From Leptodontidium sp. MPI-SDFR-AT-0119 (taxonomy: Eukaryota > Ascomycota > Leotiomycetes > Helotiales > Leptodontidiaceae): a DNA stretch of 64,000 bases. The notes beneath the pieces are model-generated. The model was not told the DNA's origin, made no database searches, and was given only the letters and a program-made list of their open reading frames with translations. Location: assembly GCA_020726505.1 (NCBI GenBank), contig JAHLEZ010000015.1:434001-498000 (forward strand), written 5' to 3'. Shown piece by piece: positions 47,587 through 60,500 of the stretch. Position 1 is the stretch's first letter, and each line of letters begins with the position of its first letter. A program made the position numbers and the translations under genes.

Positions 47587-50500
47587 TTACATCAAGCTGG
47601 TCCGCCCACCAACCTCTCTATTCCCTTCACCACTCTTCATCTCCCCATTCCTCCCAACTACAAATTCCCTATAAATAGTCTCCAAGCGTCCTCTCTCCTG
47701 TGCACTAATACTCGCCCTCGTACTTTTCAAGCTAGCCTCTACATGCTTCCACCCAATAACTACCTCCTGCTGTTCCTTCTCCTCCTTCGCCCCACCATCC
47801 GCATCTTTAGCATCGCCTCTTCTCCCCATCTTAGCTCTCTTCTTCGCGTTCTTGATCTCTGCAAGTTTGAGAGAGATAGCTGCACGTTCGGCGAGGAGTT
47901 TGGATTTATTGTGGCCGGCTTTGGAACGTGCTTCGTTTTCCAGGCGGTCTTCTTCCTCGCCGTATCGGAATTGTATGAAATTTCTCGGGCCAGATGAAGT
48001 AGCTCCGTTGGTACGCTTGCTGCCTGATATCTCGGCGTGGTCTTGGTCGCCTAGGACGTCGTGGATGGCTTCTAGATGAGCGTTGTAGACTAGAGCTTGG
48101 AGATCTGCTCCTGAGTAGCCATCTGTGCGGCTTGCTATTTCGGGGAGGTTAGAGAGGACTTCGTCGCTGAGTTTTAGTTTTGTGCCGAGTGCGCGGAGGA
48201 TGTCGATACGGTCTTCACGGGATGGAAGATCGCAGATGAGGGATTTGTCGAGGCGGCCGGGACGAAGGAGCGCGGGGTCGATAAGATCTGGCCGTGATGT
48301 GGCGGCTAGAACGTAGACACCCGAAAGACCTTCTGCGCCGTCCATTTGAGTGAGAAGTTGGTTGACCACACGGTCTGTGACACCTGTCGAGTCATGGCCT
48401 CTCTTGGGGGCGATGGAGTCGAATTCATCGAAGAAGAGAACACAGGGTCGGGCAGCTTCGGCTCGGTCGAATAGATCACGAACTGACTTCTCAGAAGCAC
48501 CAATATACTTGTTGAGGATTTCTGGTCCTTTGACCGAGATGAAGTTCAATCCACACTCGCCTGCAACAGCGGATGCAAGTAGTGTTTTGCCACAGCCTGG
48601 GTATCCGTAAAGTAGAAGACCAGAACGCAAGCGAAGTGGACATTGTGCGAATATGGGTGCGTATGTTGTAGGGTACTGAAGAGTCTCCAGGAGTATTTTG
48701 CGAGTTGAATGCAGGCCACCAATCGAGGCGAAAGTTGTAGTGCTAGTTTGGAGCGTAACATTGCGCAAGGATGCAGGCGTAAACCCCTTCAGAGCACTAT
48801 CGAAGTCTTCCCGACTGAGTTGAACTCGCGCAGCATCAGTCAATTTGGAAGATTGAGAAACAGATCGTATCAAAGCTTCGCTTCTGGCACGCGCAACGAG
48901 CAGCACAAGATCCCCAGGCATGTATCCGTCGGTCTCGCCTGCAAGATCCAAAAAATCCAGATCTGGGGATATCGTGAAACCATCGGATTTGCTTGAAGAT
49001 TGAGGTCGACTCGCTGCACTCGAGCTATCCATCCAAGCCCCGTCTTCATCCTCTCCGGCACTGCCATCTGCTGTGGTTGGCCGGCTTCCTATGCTCTTCC
49101 GTCTCTCGTGTGGATTTTCCTCGGACACATTCTGCTTCACTACCATTTCGACGACTCGCCTTCGCCCTTCCTTGTTTGGTGCCTTCAGTCCTACAATTTC
49201 GCGAACGACATGACCACCAACAATGACATTGTGAAGGGACTCTTTAGCTTGAGCCGTAGCTAGTAGCACGACACCACTATCTCGCCCGCAATACTGTTTG
49301 ACGACAGCACAAACACCTTCACTGATCTGCCGGCTACGTCCGTTCTCACTTCCAACCTCTAATTCTGTTTCAACAGGACAAAGCTTGTCTAGATCATCCA
49401 AGATCACCAGAGACTTTCCACCAAGACGAGCTCCCCAAGCAGCGCCCATGAAGATGCGGGTAAATGTTTCTTTGATTGTTGAGATTCTGGTCTCGTCTGT
49501 CACCATTTGCCGGCAAGAAAAGTACGTTGTATGGAAGAGGGTTTCGGATCGTAGGCGATGCGCAAGTAGCTGTGCTACACTACTCTTCCCAGAGCCCAGA
49601 GCCCCTGTAAGAAGGACAGAGGACATATGGGAGAGATGAGATTGCAGCTGTTCGATTAAACTGTCGATACCGACCAACACAGGAGCCTGAAGTGGTAGAG
49701 GCTCTCCAACCATGTCGCTTTTTGATACTGAGGAAGGCCGTGGGACGGCGGCTTGAACTTCAACAGTAAACTTCCTCTCAGAGCCTAGAAACCAATTGCA
49801 AATTGGCTTTCCTGTTTCTGAGGGGGTGTGATCAAATCGAAGTATGCCACCTTCCCATCCTGAGACTTCAGAAGTCTGCGGCTTACCAAGAAGAGACCCA
49901 TCAGTAATGGGCCCATCTAGCAATGCATCTTGGGCTCCTTCTGGAGCGTACATCTTCAGTATTCGACGACCAGCCTCCTCGCGCTCTGCTTTCGACTCTC
50001 CGCCAAATTTCAAACCGCTTCCAGGCTTTCCACTTCCAGAAGAGAATGGGTAGACTTTCAATATTTGGCTACCAGATTTTGGTGTTGGTTGGGATGGGTC
50101 TTTAGATGCAGGAGGGGCTATCTTGGAGACTTGCTGAGGAGCAGGCTCAAGTTTCACTACCCCTCCAACGATCCCTTCAGAAGCCATTGCAACACAGAGG
50201 GCAGAAGAGAGGGCAATGTGTTGGCTGTCTGGGGGGTCATCCCAGGCCACAAGTTTTGCTACAACTTTCGTTGCGATCTTTCCCGCTTCTCCTAAGCTAT
50301 CAACTTCCTGCTGCTGTTTTTGGGGATCAATAGGTGTCAGCAAGCTTGCCGGTTTTACGACTGTCACGCATGCCCATGTGATGCCCTTCAGTGTTTTGGA
50401 AAGTAGCATATCTCGATCGACCCAAACTTTGAGGCCCTGGTCCTTCGCCTCCTTTGTGTCATCAAACCATTCTCCACAGACACTGCGATCGAGACCTCGG

Positions 50501-51391
50501 AAAAACATCGCTGGGCGAACCTCCTCACGAGCGCTTCTCCGTCGCACAGTGCTGGCACCACTTCTGGCACCTGCGCTCTTCCTAGACGTAACACTACGGT
50601 TCTCGCCGGACGTTCGGGACGGCTTGGATCTTGTCTTGGGCGCAACAATGACTTCGGCGTCTGGAGAGAGTTTGGCAAATGGCGAAGTAGATGGCGGCTC
50701 AGGAACGAGGGATGTTATGATGATGTTGGCAGTCGAAGTTGGTGATAGGTGGAGAGTGAGGGGATGTGGCGGGGGTTTGGGTCCACTCGAGGGAGTAAAA
50801 TTCGGATTGGGCAAGGCCCGTATCTGGGAGACAAGATTCAACTCTAGAAAATTGGCATGTAACTCAATGATTTCCCAATCTTCTGCCGTGAGAGGTTCAA
50901 TATTGATAGTGTGTGCGATGGGAGGATCCACATGTATGCTGGCCGTAATCTTCTGCCCGTCTGATATCCCCAGACTCCGCGCAAAGGTCGCATCGATTTC
51001 TACGAGAGACACTTCTTGCTCTCGCCCAGATGTATTTCCCCTTGTGCCACTAATACCATCTCTACTCACAATAGGCGCAAGTTTGCGCTTGCTCTGCATG
51101 CCCGTCCATCCAACAAATATGGATCTTGTTGTAGGGACGCCATTTGGCTGGGCAGAACCGGGAGGTTGCGGTACTCGATAATTCAATTCTATGATAACAT
51201 TCTGCGCTGGCTGGGGGAGGAGCAAGAGTCAGTGACTGATTCAGAACGAGGGTGGCACGACATACTGTGTTGACATTGACCAGTAGAGAGGAGAGGGACG
51301 AAGGTAAATTGACTAAGCAGTTCTTGAGATGAATAAGAGATATTTCTGCCGAAGTAGCCTGGCTACCGCGTCTTCGTGTTTCGGGAGCCAT
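47587..51391 (-). CDS. PEX1: Peroxisomal AAA ATPase Pex1
   Basis: Two exons (51266-51391 and 47587-51210; intron 51211-51265, GTATGT...CCCAG) give 1,249 aa. The start MAPETRRRGSQ is preferred; an in-frame ATG lies seven codons upstream. Pex1 with Pex6 forms the ring that pulls the mono-ubiquitinated import receptor Pex5 out of the peroxisomal membrane. The N-terminal part (about 1-200) fits the Pex1 double-psi-barrel region. D1 has Walker A GALGSGKSS (about 577) and a Walker B VILDDLDKL with Asp for Glu, as expected for the weak D1 ATPase. D2 is canonical: GYPGCGKT (about 909), FFDEFDSIAPKRG (about 967), RPGRLD arginine-finger region. The C-terminus is a charged tail. This is a single-copy housekeeping gene, divergent from MCM7. 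Confidence 0.95.
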
Positions 51392-51863
51392 GATAAAGAA
51401 AGTGGTGCTCAATTGTCAGACGAGTAAGTGTTGTGAAGCTTGGAGAGATGTGAGTATGAGCTTTGGTTTGGATGATCCGTCAGATGCGATGCCTCGGCCC
51501 GGCTGAAGAGGCTGCTAGCGAGTAAGGCGTCGATTTATCAAAATTCGGCCCATCAGCCAATAGTGTCAGGTGTTCAGAAGCGCCGGCTAGGTTCACCTAT
51601 CTCCGCGTGTTGAAATTGAGTGCGCGACCGCGTTTCGCGTAAAGAGAAACACTCTTCCCAGCCTCTTCCTCCTTCCAAATTGTCTCTTGCGACGAGCCCC
51701 TCGCTGACCAGAACATCAACATCACACAGCTCAATCAGCTTCGCAACCACTGCGCAATCCCGCCTAGTTTTGCGACATAGAAATACCAATCTGTCATTTC
51801 AATCGACGCCTTCCAGCAGCCAAACCCCAAGCTCGTTGACAAAGTTCAGGGGCTTTGCGCAAG
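51392..51863. promoter_or_regulatory. Shared divergent promoter of PEX1 and MCM7
   Basis: A 472 bp gap between a minus-strand and a plus-strand gene. Near 51603-51640 there is a cluster of CGCG words (CTCCGCGTG, TGCGCGACCGCG, TTTCGCGT). The last matches the MBF/E2F-type G1/S element and lies 224 bp before the MCM7 ATG. A pyrimidine-rich leader follows. Confidence 0.5.
51633..51640 (+). promoter_or_regulatory. MBF/E2F-like site TTTCGCGT
   Basis: TTTCGCGT with neighbouring CGCG repeats upstream of a replication-licensing gene. In yeasts and other fungi MCM genes are commonly cell-cycle controlled, and TTTCGCG / ACGCG words bind MBF. Function here is inferred. Confidence 0.45.
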
Positions 51864-54523
51864 ATGTCGCTCCTTACTTTCAGATCGCCCGTCAACTATG
51901 AGGAGCACCAGCGTATGCGAAGCTCTACTGTTTCTATTGCGCATTATGCTAATATGAACCAGTTGCTTTTGAGGACTTCCTCTCCACTTTCAAGACTTCC
52001 CCAAAGTCTGAGCTTGCTGGCGCCCTCCATGACATGAACATTGACGAGGATGATTTCAGCGACGATTACGACTTCATGGATGACGATGATGATCAGGGAC
52101 AAGATTCGCGCAGACGAACACGGGCGCAGACGAAAGCACCGAAGCTGAAATATATGGAAGTGCTCCAGAAGGTCGCAGACCGTTACGAGGATGAAATCAC
52201 AATCGATTTGGATGATTTGGCGAAGGTAGGGAACATCTTGCGGCACGAGGAGCAGATCTGACATGAAATAGTATGATCAAGTCCTAGAAGAGAGTGGAAA
52301 TCCATTGAATTTGGTTGGATCGATCGAGATCAATGCTAAGCATTACCTGGATATTCTGTCGAAGGCAGTGGACAAAGTCATGCCCGATCCAACACGAGAG
52401 ATCAAGTATGATGCCCGCGCTTTTTGATGGAGAATCGCACTAATTCTTGCCGCAGTTACAAAGACGATGTTCTGGATGTCCTAATGGCCCAACGAACAGC
52501 GCGAAACAACGCCCTCCAACGAGCTGCAGCAGACCAACCAGAGACAATTCTGGAGCCAGAACTTTTCCCCGCCGAGTTGACCCGCCGATATACCCTGAAC
52601 TTCAAGCCAAGAATGAACGGTGATGAACCCCTCAAGGCATTGGCTGTACGACAAGTTCGTGGGGAGCATCTTGGTCACTTGATCACTGTACGAGGGATTA
52701 CCACAAGAGTCTCGGATGTCAAGCCAACTGTGGAGGTCAACGCATACACCTGCGACCGCTGCGGATGTGAAATCTTCCAGCCAGTTGGAACAAAGACTTT
52801 CGGGCCATTGGTCGAATGTCCTTCCCAGGACTGCCAAACCAACCAGACCAAGGGACAGTTGCACCACTCTACTCGTGCCTCGAAGTTCCAACCATTCCAG
52901 GAAGTAAAGATCCAGGAGATGGCAGAGCAGGTTCCAGTTGGCCACATCCCAAGAATGTTGACCGTTCTCTGTCATGGTGCCTTGGTTCGTCGCATTAACC
53001 CAGGAGACGTTGTAGATATTGCAGGTATCTTCTTGCCAACCCCGTACACCGGATTCAAGGCCATCAGAGCTGGTCTTCTCACAGATACATTTCTCGAAGC
53101 TCAACATGTCACCCAACACAAAAAGGCTTACGAGGACCTAGCTGTTGACAACCGGGTCTTCAAGCGAATTGAACAATACAGATCGTCCGGTCACGTTTAC
53201 GAATACCTAGCGAAGTCCATCGCCCCTGAAATTTACGGTCATTTGGATGTCAAGAAAGCCCTTTTGCTCCTACTGGTTGGAGGTGTGACCAAGGCGATGG
53301 GAGATGGCATGCGAATCAGAGGAGACATCAACATCTGCTTGATGGGTGATCCTGGTGTGGCCAAATCTCAATTGCTCAAGTATATCACAAAGGTTGCTCC
53401 TCGTGGAGTCTACACAACCGGTCGAGGAAGCAGTGGGGTCGGTCTGACTGCAGCCGTTATGAAGGACCCCGTCACAGATGAGATGATCTTGGAAGGTGGT
53501 GCTCTGGTTCTGGCTGACAACGGTATCTGCTGTATTGATGAATTCGACAAGATGGACGACAGCGACAGAACTGCTATTCACGAAGTCATGGAACAACAAA
53601 CGATCTCGATTTCGAAAGCAGGCATTTCAACAACCCTCAACGCACGCACTTCCATTCTGGCAGCTGCCAATCCTCTGTATGGGCGTTACAACCCACGCAT
53701 ATCTCCAGTTGAGAATATCAACCTCCCAGCTGCTCTTCTTTCTCGGTTCGATGTCCTCTTCCTAATTCTCGACACTCCTACAAGAGACACGGATGCTCTC
53801 CTCGCTCGTCACGTCACCTACGTCCACATGAACAACAAGCACCCCGACACTGATGGCGTTGTCTTCACTCCTCACGAAGTTCGCCAATATGTTGCCCAAG
53901 CTCGTACTTTCCGTCCCGTTGTACCCACGCCAGTATCGGAATACATGGTGAAGGCATACGTCAAGATGCGAGACCAGCAATCTCGGGACGAGAAGAACAA
54001 GAAACAGTTCACCCACACATCTCCCCGTACCTTACTCGGTATACTTCGTCTTGCTCAGGCACTCGCCCGTCTGCGCTTTAGCGAAGAGGTTGTTCAGGAT
54101 GATGTTGACGAAGCTTTACGATTGATAGAAGCTAGCAAGGAGTCCTTGTACCAAGACCAAGGTGGCTTTGGTAAAGATATGAGCCCCAGCTCCCGCATCT
54201 ACAATATGGTTCGCGCTCTTGCAGAAAGCGGACAATGCAGACCTGACGATGCGGATGAGGGTGATGACGAGTTGGGTATGGAGCTCAGCATGAAGAAGGT
54301 CGAGGGTAGAGTTATCGCCAAGGGCTTTACATTAGACCAATGGCAAACTGCAGTCATGGAATATACTAATCTAGACGTAAGTCACCCCATTTCCTCTCGA
54401 TAGCAGGAGATTCGTTAACGAAGATTCCAGATCTGGCAAACTGCTGGCAATGGCACTCGCCTCATTTTTATCGTCTCAGAAGCCGCCCACATGGCTCGCG
54501 ATGCAGAGTTCGAGATGGAGTAG
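51864..54523 (+). CDS. MCM7: DNA replication licensing factor Mcm7
   Basis: Five exons (51864-51912, 51963-52225, 52272-52405, 52456-54376, 54431-54523) join in phase to 819 aa, the usual size. Mcm7 is one of six subunits of the replicative helicase loaded at origins. The N-terminal A domain is followed by an acidic stretch (DDDDDQGQD), then the OB fold with a zinc knuckle (CDRCGC ... CPSQDC, about 245-280). The AAA+ core has Walker [10 protein letters not shown] (about 446), Walker [10 protein letters not shown], sensor 1 [11 protein letters not shown] and the arginine finger in LLSRFDVLF. The last small exon supplies the conserved end [12 protein letters not shown] and a short acidic tail. 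All catalytic residues are present. Single-copy core gene. Confidence 0.96.
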
Positions 54524-55264
54524 ACGCTTTACGATATTGGGCATGGGTTGGGGGAAGGGGTCTGGTCAGTTACGTGGATATGTCATTTCAGGCGTTTTTA
54601 AGGCATTGATGTTTACTTTTGTTTCTTGTTGAGTCGAAAGCCAAAATGAGACGGGCGTTCAGTTGTGGATACCGTGGTATATGTTAGAGTAGAGAGTCTA
54701 ATTGATACGAAATACTACTGCTTTTTGAAGCCGGGGCTATGCTTTGTGGTGACTCGAGCTGAGTGGAATAATGCACGCAGCTACCCGTGGCTACTCGTCT
54801 CGGGCGGTGGGAAGTGCGCCTGGCGCCTTTCTGGGGCAAATAACACTCCTCTGAAAAGATTGGTCAATACGCAGTTTCTAGTATCCAACAGATAACAGCT
54901 GCATCGCCTCGGAAGCAGGCTTTTGTTTGACCTGTCAGTTCTCAATTCTTAACAATTCAGGTTCGCTCATATCTGTCCGCTTTGTTGCTCTGGATGGAGG
55001 ATGGCTCCAGATGTCGCATATTACAGCTGTCTATGCTGGCCAACAGTGGTGCGGTTGGTCGAGTCTGACTTGTTAAAAGGAAATATAAGGCCGCCCCCTC
55101 CACAAGCTAATCGTGAAAGATAGAAAATCGTCTGCCTTCGGAGGAAGAGTTCGGCTTGCTCTGTTCTTGAGTATCCATCCTGGCCTAGGATACAATCGAC
55201 TGCGGCACCTTTCTTCCACCTCAATGTTCTGTGTTCTCGCTAGAACATTGCTCAGCTCTACATC
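54524..55264. other. Intergenic region downstream of MCM7
   Basis: About 740 bp. It holds the MCM7 3' flank and a stretch with short frames only. Nothing supports a gene. Confidence 0.45.
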
Positions 55265-55956
55265 GAAATTGTACAGACGTTGTTGGATGCAAGGGCAGAC
55301 ACAGATTCTTTATCTGATGGTCATGGTACGCTACTGGTATTGTTTTTGGAGTGCTTGAAACACGATCGGCAAAATTTCAAATTCAAGGATATCATAATTC
55401 TGCTATTGAGTCGAGGGGCCGATGTCAAGGTTTCCCAGTTCCGTTGGAATACAACGCTGTCCATCCCAGTTGGCAGAATCCACTCATCACAGCAATGTTA
55501 ACTTGGCAGGATGACATTGTCGCTGCGTTGCTCCAATATGGCGCCATTGTCGAAGCTAAAGAGGAGATATATGGAACGCCTTTGCAGCTCGTTCCTCAAC
55601 TGGACTGCCCCGAAATATTCTGTCGCCTAGTAGATGATGGAGCCAATATATATTTCCGGGATGTTCGTGGAAGCCTCACAAACATCGCAACATTTCGCCA
55701 CTCGACAGGTGTCATCCAAGAGCTGTTGTGTATGGAGAACGGCGACGGCAGTAATGATCCTCCTAGTGCATCATCAATGTTCGAGTCTCTTGACTGCAAG
55801 CTTCGAGACCAGGTTGCTGCAGATGCACGCGTAGGCTCCGTCAGAACCCTCCGTGAAATGCGATTTGGGTGTGAGACCAGCTATGGGCGACAATCTCTGG
55901 AACGAGCATTCACTGATGTGGAAGCTTGTCACTTCCCTTTTGAAACCAGCGTCTAA
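55265..55956 (+). pseudogene. Ankyrin-repeat protein relic
   Basis: Two plus-strand frames carry ankyrin-like helices. The first (from 55265) reads EIVQTLLDARADTDSL and IIILLLSRGADVKV, the classic LLxxGADVN end of a repeat. The second frame (55480-55660) reads PLITAMLTWQDDIVAALLQYGA, then TPLQL, then IFCRLVDDGANI. The two belong to one repeat array but lie in different frames, so an indel occurred between about 55430 and 55490. No start codon or N-terminal domain is visible, and the frame ends at 55956 after a poorly conserved tail. Fungal ankyrin proteins often carry NACHT or HET domains upstream; none remains here. Confidence 0.65.
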
Positions 55957-57547
55957 TTCAGGGACACGGAGAATCTCTGCTTCTACTGTATCTAATATCT
56001 TGACTATCAGTTCTAGGTCCGCTCCCAGATGCTCCACTTTCTCAGAGTGCCAATACGAAGTGATTTGGGAATACCAGGAGATGATTTCTTGTCAGTTAAA
56101 TGACCCAACCAAGTTCCCAGACATCATTTGAACTAAGCCTAATCTTTTAACAACAACTTGTGGGTACCGCGCCGGCAGATGGGATTGAGGAGGCTTGTGC
56201 TTCGTCGGGGGGTCTTTGAAGGAGGGTAGGAGTCGTTGGGGAGAGGGTGCTGATGTTCATTTTTTCGAGGGTAAGGGGTGGGTGTAATTGGCTTTGAGGC
56301 GGGATTGTTGAGATGACGAGAAAGGGAGGAGAGGAGTTCGGATAAGGGATGGGATTTTATTGATGGTATTGATGGGGTTGGGTGAAAGGGAGGAAACGAT
56401 GTCGTGGTACAGTATGTGGAGGTATCTTGTCTTGCCTCGCTTATCAGATATTGTCAACAGACCAGGAAATCCTACCTTGGGACTTAGCTTGGTCTGGGTA
56501 GCATTTGACAAATGTTTTCAAGGGGATCGTTGATACTTCTATTTGGCTTTGACTTGTAATTGTGCTCTAGCATTAGGAACAGTTGTATTATGAAGGTTCT
56601 TGAGGTTCTTCCAGGTGGATGAGAATCGAAGGGCAGGCTTGGCACGTGACATTTCACATGTTCAGAGTCTCGACCTCCATGGCGTGCGTACCTGCTTCAT
56701 TTGGGACTGAGATGGGCAGCAGGGCATGCTCCAGGTTGAACCGTTCCTTCCTCTTTGGAGGTGGTCGTTGCCTGTTCGCTCGCTTAAGTCCCGCACCGGG
56801 CTATCATCTTCGATTCTATTTCTTCCCCCAATGTCAGCCTCCAATACTACTTCAACTTCGACTTCGACATCGACATCGACATCGACACCCTCTCGCGACA
56901 ACCACCTAATGGCACGGTGAGTGAACAGTTCTTATTCCGTCGTTCATCTCCAGTATCTGGTTTCGTCTTCATTGCTCGTAGCATACGAAGGTCAGTCTCG
57001 TCCCTGAAGTCCACCTCGTCACCTCGATTCCACTGCGGCGAGTGCATCCAGCCTCGTCTTCATCGCGTGATTGTCGTCTCCAACCCCGTTTCGCATTCAC
57101 TATCACCCTTCCTATACTCCAATGCCACGCAATTCACTCTAGAATCGCTTGGAACACTGAATACTCTTTAACCCTCACAGAAGGTCTGCTGTGAATTCTC
57201 TTCATAATGACAGTAGTCACTGTCAGACGGGTCCTTTCGTCTGAAAATCCTGCTACCATTATTCCCTCTTGACTTCAATGCTTACATAGTCTGGTCCTTG
57301 TAGAACTCCTTTGTTCATCTCATCAAACCTTCGCCGATCGACAGAACACCATTCCGACCGTGACTGAGGGCCACTGAGCTGGTCGCTGTCTTAGGTCTCG
57401 AGCATAGGCTCGGCTGCATAAATTGACAGTGAGTTCAATCCACTCCCAATTTCGACCGAACAGGTCCGATGCCGATTCTACTTCACTGAACACCTGGCTT
57501 ACTACGCTTCATTTAAGGTGTCCTTGTCGCTGTCAGCAATAGGCGCG
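55957..57547. other. Intergenic region upstream of the large axis-like gene
   Basis: About 1.6 kb without a supported gene. It includes a microsatellite at 56851-56886 and, from about 57180, a pyrimidine-rich leader likely to be the 5' region of the gene starting at 57548. Confidence 0.45.
56851..56886 (+). repeat. Hexanucleotide microsatellite (TCGACA/TTCGAC)
   Basis: About six imperfect then perfect units of ATCGAC, preceded by ACTTCG/ACTTCA variants. It lies in non-coding DNA. Confidence 0.8.
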
Positions 57548-60500
57548 ATGCCTCCTAAACGTGCGCGCAAGGTCGCGGTGGAGTTATCTCAAGAGGAGAA
57601 ACTTGAAACAGCCATCGAAAAATTCGCACTAGAGCTTAGCAATGCAGGCAAGACTGTGGGCTTCATACCGTGAGACTTCTCTTGGTATTTGTGAGCTCCG
57701 ACTGACATTTCCGCAGTGTTCCGTCGGCAGTCCTGGCAACTATCAACAATGTTCTCAAAGGTTGTCGTGCGGTGGGCAAATTGATTAACCAGGAGTGTGT
57801 CGATGAATTCGTCTGCCTGCTTGAGGATGACGATGGTAACAACCTCTGCCAACGTTTGGAACCCGAGGCTTTTTGCACCGCACTGCAAGTCATCTTGCAG
57901 ATGGAACCATCCAAACATGCCGAGCGCGGAATCTATCTTCTTGCCGTAAGTCACCATAATTGCGTTGTCTCAGTCACTTTTTGACACCAGACAGGCTTCC
58001 CTCTTCCATGACTCGCAAGATCTCGAAAGCGAAGACATAAACAAGAAGAAGGATGTGATCGGAACGAATTGCCTTCTACAGCTGTTGAATTTCTTCCTTG
58101 ATAGTGAAAATGATTTCGGCATGCGAAGATGGGTAAGACTCTGGGCTGTTTCTGGCTGTTTCAAATGGCAAATACTGACGACATCTTAAGGCTGGGTTGC
58201 TCTGCATACAACTGGTGACCGGTTGCGAGAGCAATCATTCAAAGTTAGAAGATCTACCAGATGATTCCAGGTCAGTGATACTTATCGCTTTTCAATCAAC
58301 CCACTAATGAGTTGAGGGCAGACGAGGCATTGGACGTCAAATCGTTGAGGAGACTGATGAGATCTTGAGAGTCATTTGTGCCCAGCTTGTGCGGGTCATG
58401 ATCGATGAGGATACTCCCCTGAACATCTTGTTTCCTGAACACTACGAAGAGACCGTCTACACCGGCTTCCCTTCTTCCAGTCAGGCCAATGCTGGTTGGG
58501 GAATCAAATTCCAACACTATCTGGACGACCTTCCCAAGAACAAAATGGATATTCCAGCTCAGTAAGTCAATGCAATGAACCACAGCGCTAGTCAAAATCG
58601 GGATTAACAATTACCTAGGATTGGATTCCTATTCTTCGCGGCAAATATCCAATTGGTAAGTACAGCCCATGAGAGTGCACTATTCGTGGGGACATTGAAA
58701 ACAGTATTGACTCCAGTGGCATAGAAACCCGGTCATCAACTAGGGGCCAAACACCACAACACAGTCCTATATGTGGATGGTACCCAATTGACGTTTTTGT
58801 CGACATCGCGGGATGGCTATTTTGACACAATTCTCGACATTCCCGTGTCCTCGATCAAGCATTTGACATTTTCCAAGGGCAATACCTCGCAGGTGCATTC
58901 CCAAAGAGTGATGCTCGATATTCTGGAGGATAACGACAAAACCAATGAGAGAGTGTGTTACTTGGACTCCAAAGCAGTGAGCCTCAGTATGGTGGCCTTC
59001 TCTATTGACTCCAAGTGCATCGATAGTTTCGAGGCTACCATCCACGACTGCCAAGGCGGTATCGAGACAGTTGGTTCCGAGAGATCTGAATACGATGGTG
59101 GTTCGGAAAACAGTCCAAGAATAAAGAAGGTAGTTAGCTTGGACCTAGGTGATAGTCAAGCGAGAACCCAGAAGACCTCGCAGGCGTACTTAGGGGAAGC
59201 TAATGAGACATATGGGCCTCGAGAATCCCAGCAGGAATCAGGTTACAGCAAAAACCCGTCTCCTCATCAAGTCCCAATGTCTGAAGGGGACCTTGACACT
59301 TCGCAATCAAGTGTTGATCAGGTTGCAATGGAGCATCTGCAGGAAGAAGAGAACCCCTACGATGCAACTCCCAAAAATACTCTAGCTAAGGTCGCAACTC
59401 CTGAAGCTGAGCCAGTTGAGCCCAAGCCGAAGCTCAAGTCAGTCACTGTTCGAGGACGGAAGCCTGTCAAGCCAAAGGCGAAAACACCAATTGTTCCTGG
59501 ACGAAATAGCCTTGACAGCCAATTGACGATGGCAAAATCGAAGGCTCATGCTGCGAATTTCAATCCAGCAACGGACGACAATGGGCTTACACGGAAGAAA
59601 AATGGCAAGCAAGCTGGAGCTGGTTCTAAAAAGCTTCCTGCTAGCACCACAGTCGCCAGTGCTGCCAAAAATTCTGCCAAAAAAGATGCCAAAACCAAGG
59701 CTATATCTACCACAGCTCCGGCTGCGAAGAAATCCGCCAACGCAACATCCCAAACCAAAGCAAAAGCGGCCAAAAAGTCTGGAGAGTCAGGCACAGTCAG
59801 TTCGAAAACGATGGCAGCCGCACAAGCAACTGATCCGGCATACAATTTCTCTGACGATATCATCACCAGTCCGGATCTCAACGATGCATCGACTCCGAAG
59901 AAACCAAAGGCCAAGACAGGCAATAAGACTAAGACGGCTACCAAGCCAATAGGGAATCAATCAGTCTCAGCTGTAGCTGAAGCAGGTGGCTCGACAGTGC
60001 AACCGACTAAGAGATACAACCTTCCAAAGGCAAAAGACAGTACTTCAAATGCTAAAGACAACGACCAGACCAGAAGCTCGAAGATCACGGCTCTCAGGGA
60101 GTCGGCCAAGGGAAAATTGAAAGCTAAAGCCGAATCTCCACAGTCAAAGACACCCAAGCCGGAAACTTCCAGCCAAGCTAACGTGAAGAAGAGACGATCT
60201 CCTCCAGCTACACTGCCAGCGACTAGGAAAAGCCAACGAGCTGCGGCGTCGAAGGCCAATGATAAAATGCAGGGTGCCGACGACAGTCATGATGAAGTTG
60301 GGGTTGAAGATATGTATTCCACCATGTCGCGGTCGAATGTTGCCAAGGGCAAGAAGACCGATGAAATTCAGAAGCACAAAAAGCCAGAATCTCCTTCAGT
60401 TCCCGAAGATCAAGCCCTGGCTGACCTACAAGCTGAGGATGCCCGAACACTGGGCTTGGCAGCTGATGAGTCCCCAGTCATCGAACAAGGTGACGACGAA

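Noticed and set aside
50216..51181. 321-codon plus-strand ORF
   Set aside because: Antisense to the PEX1 N-terminal half; no motif.
52481..53119. 212-codon minus-strand ORF
   Set aside because: Antisense to MCM7, with the repeated Leu/Trp/Cys pattern of a shadow frame.
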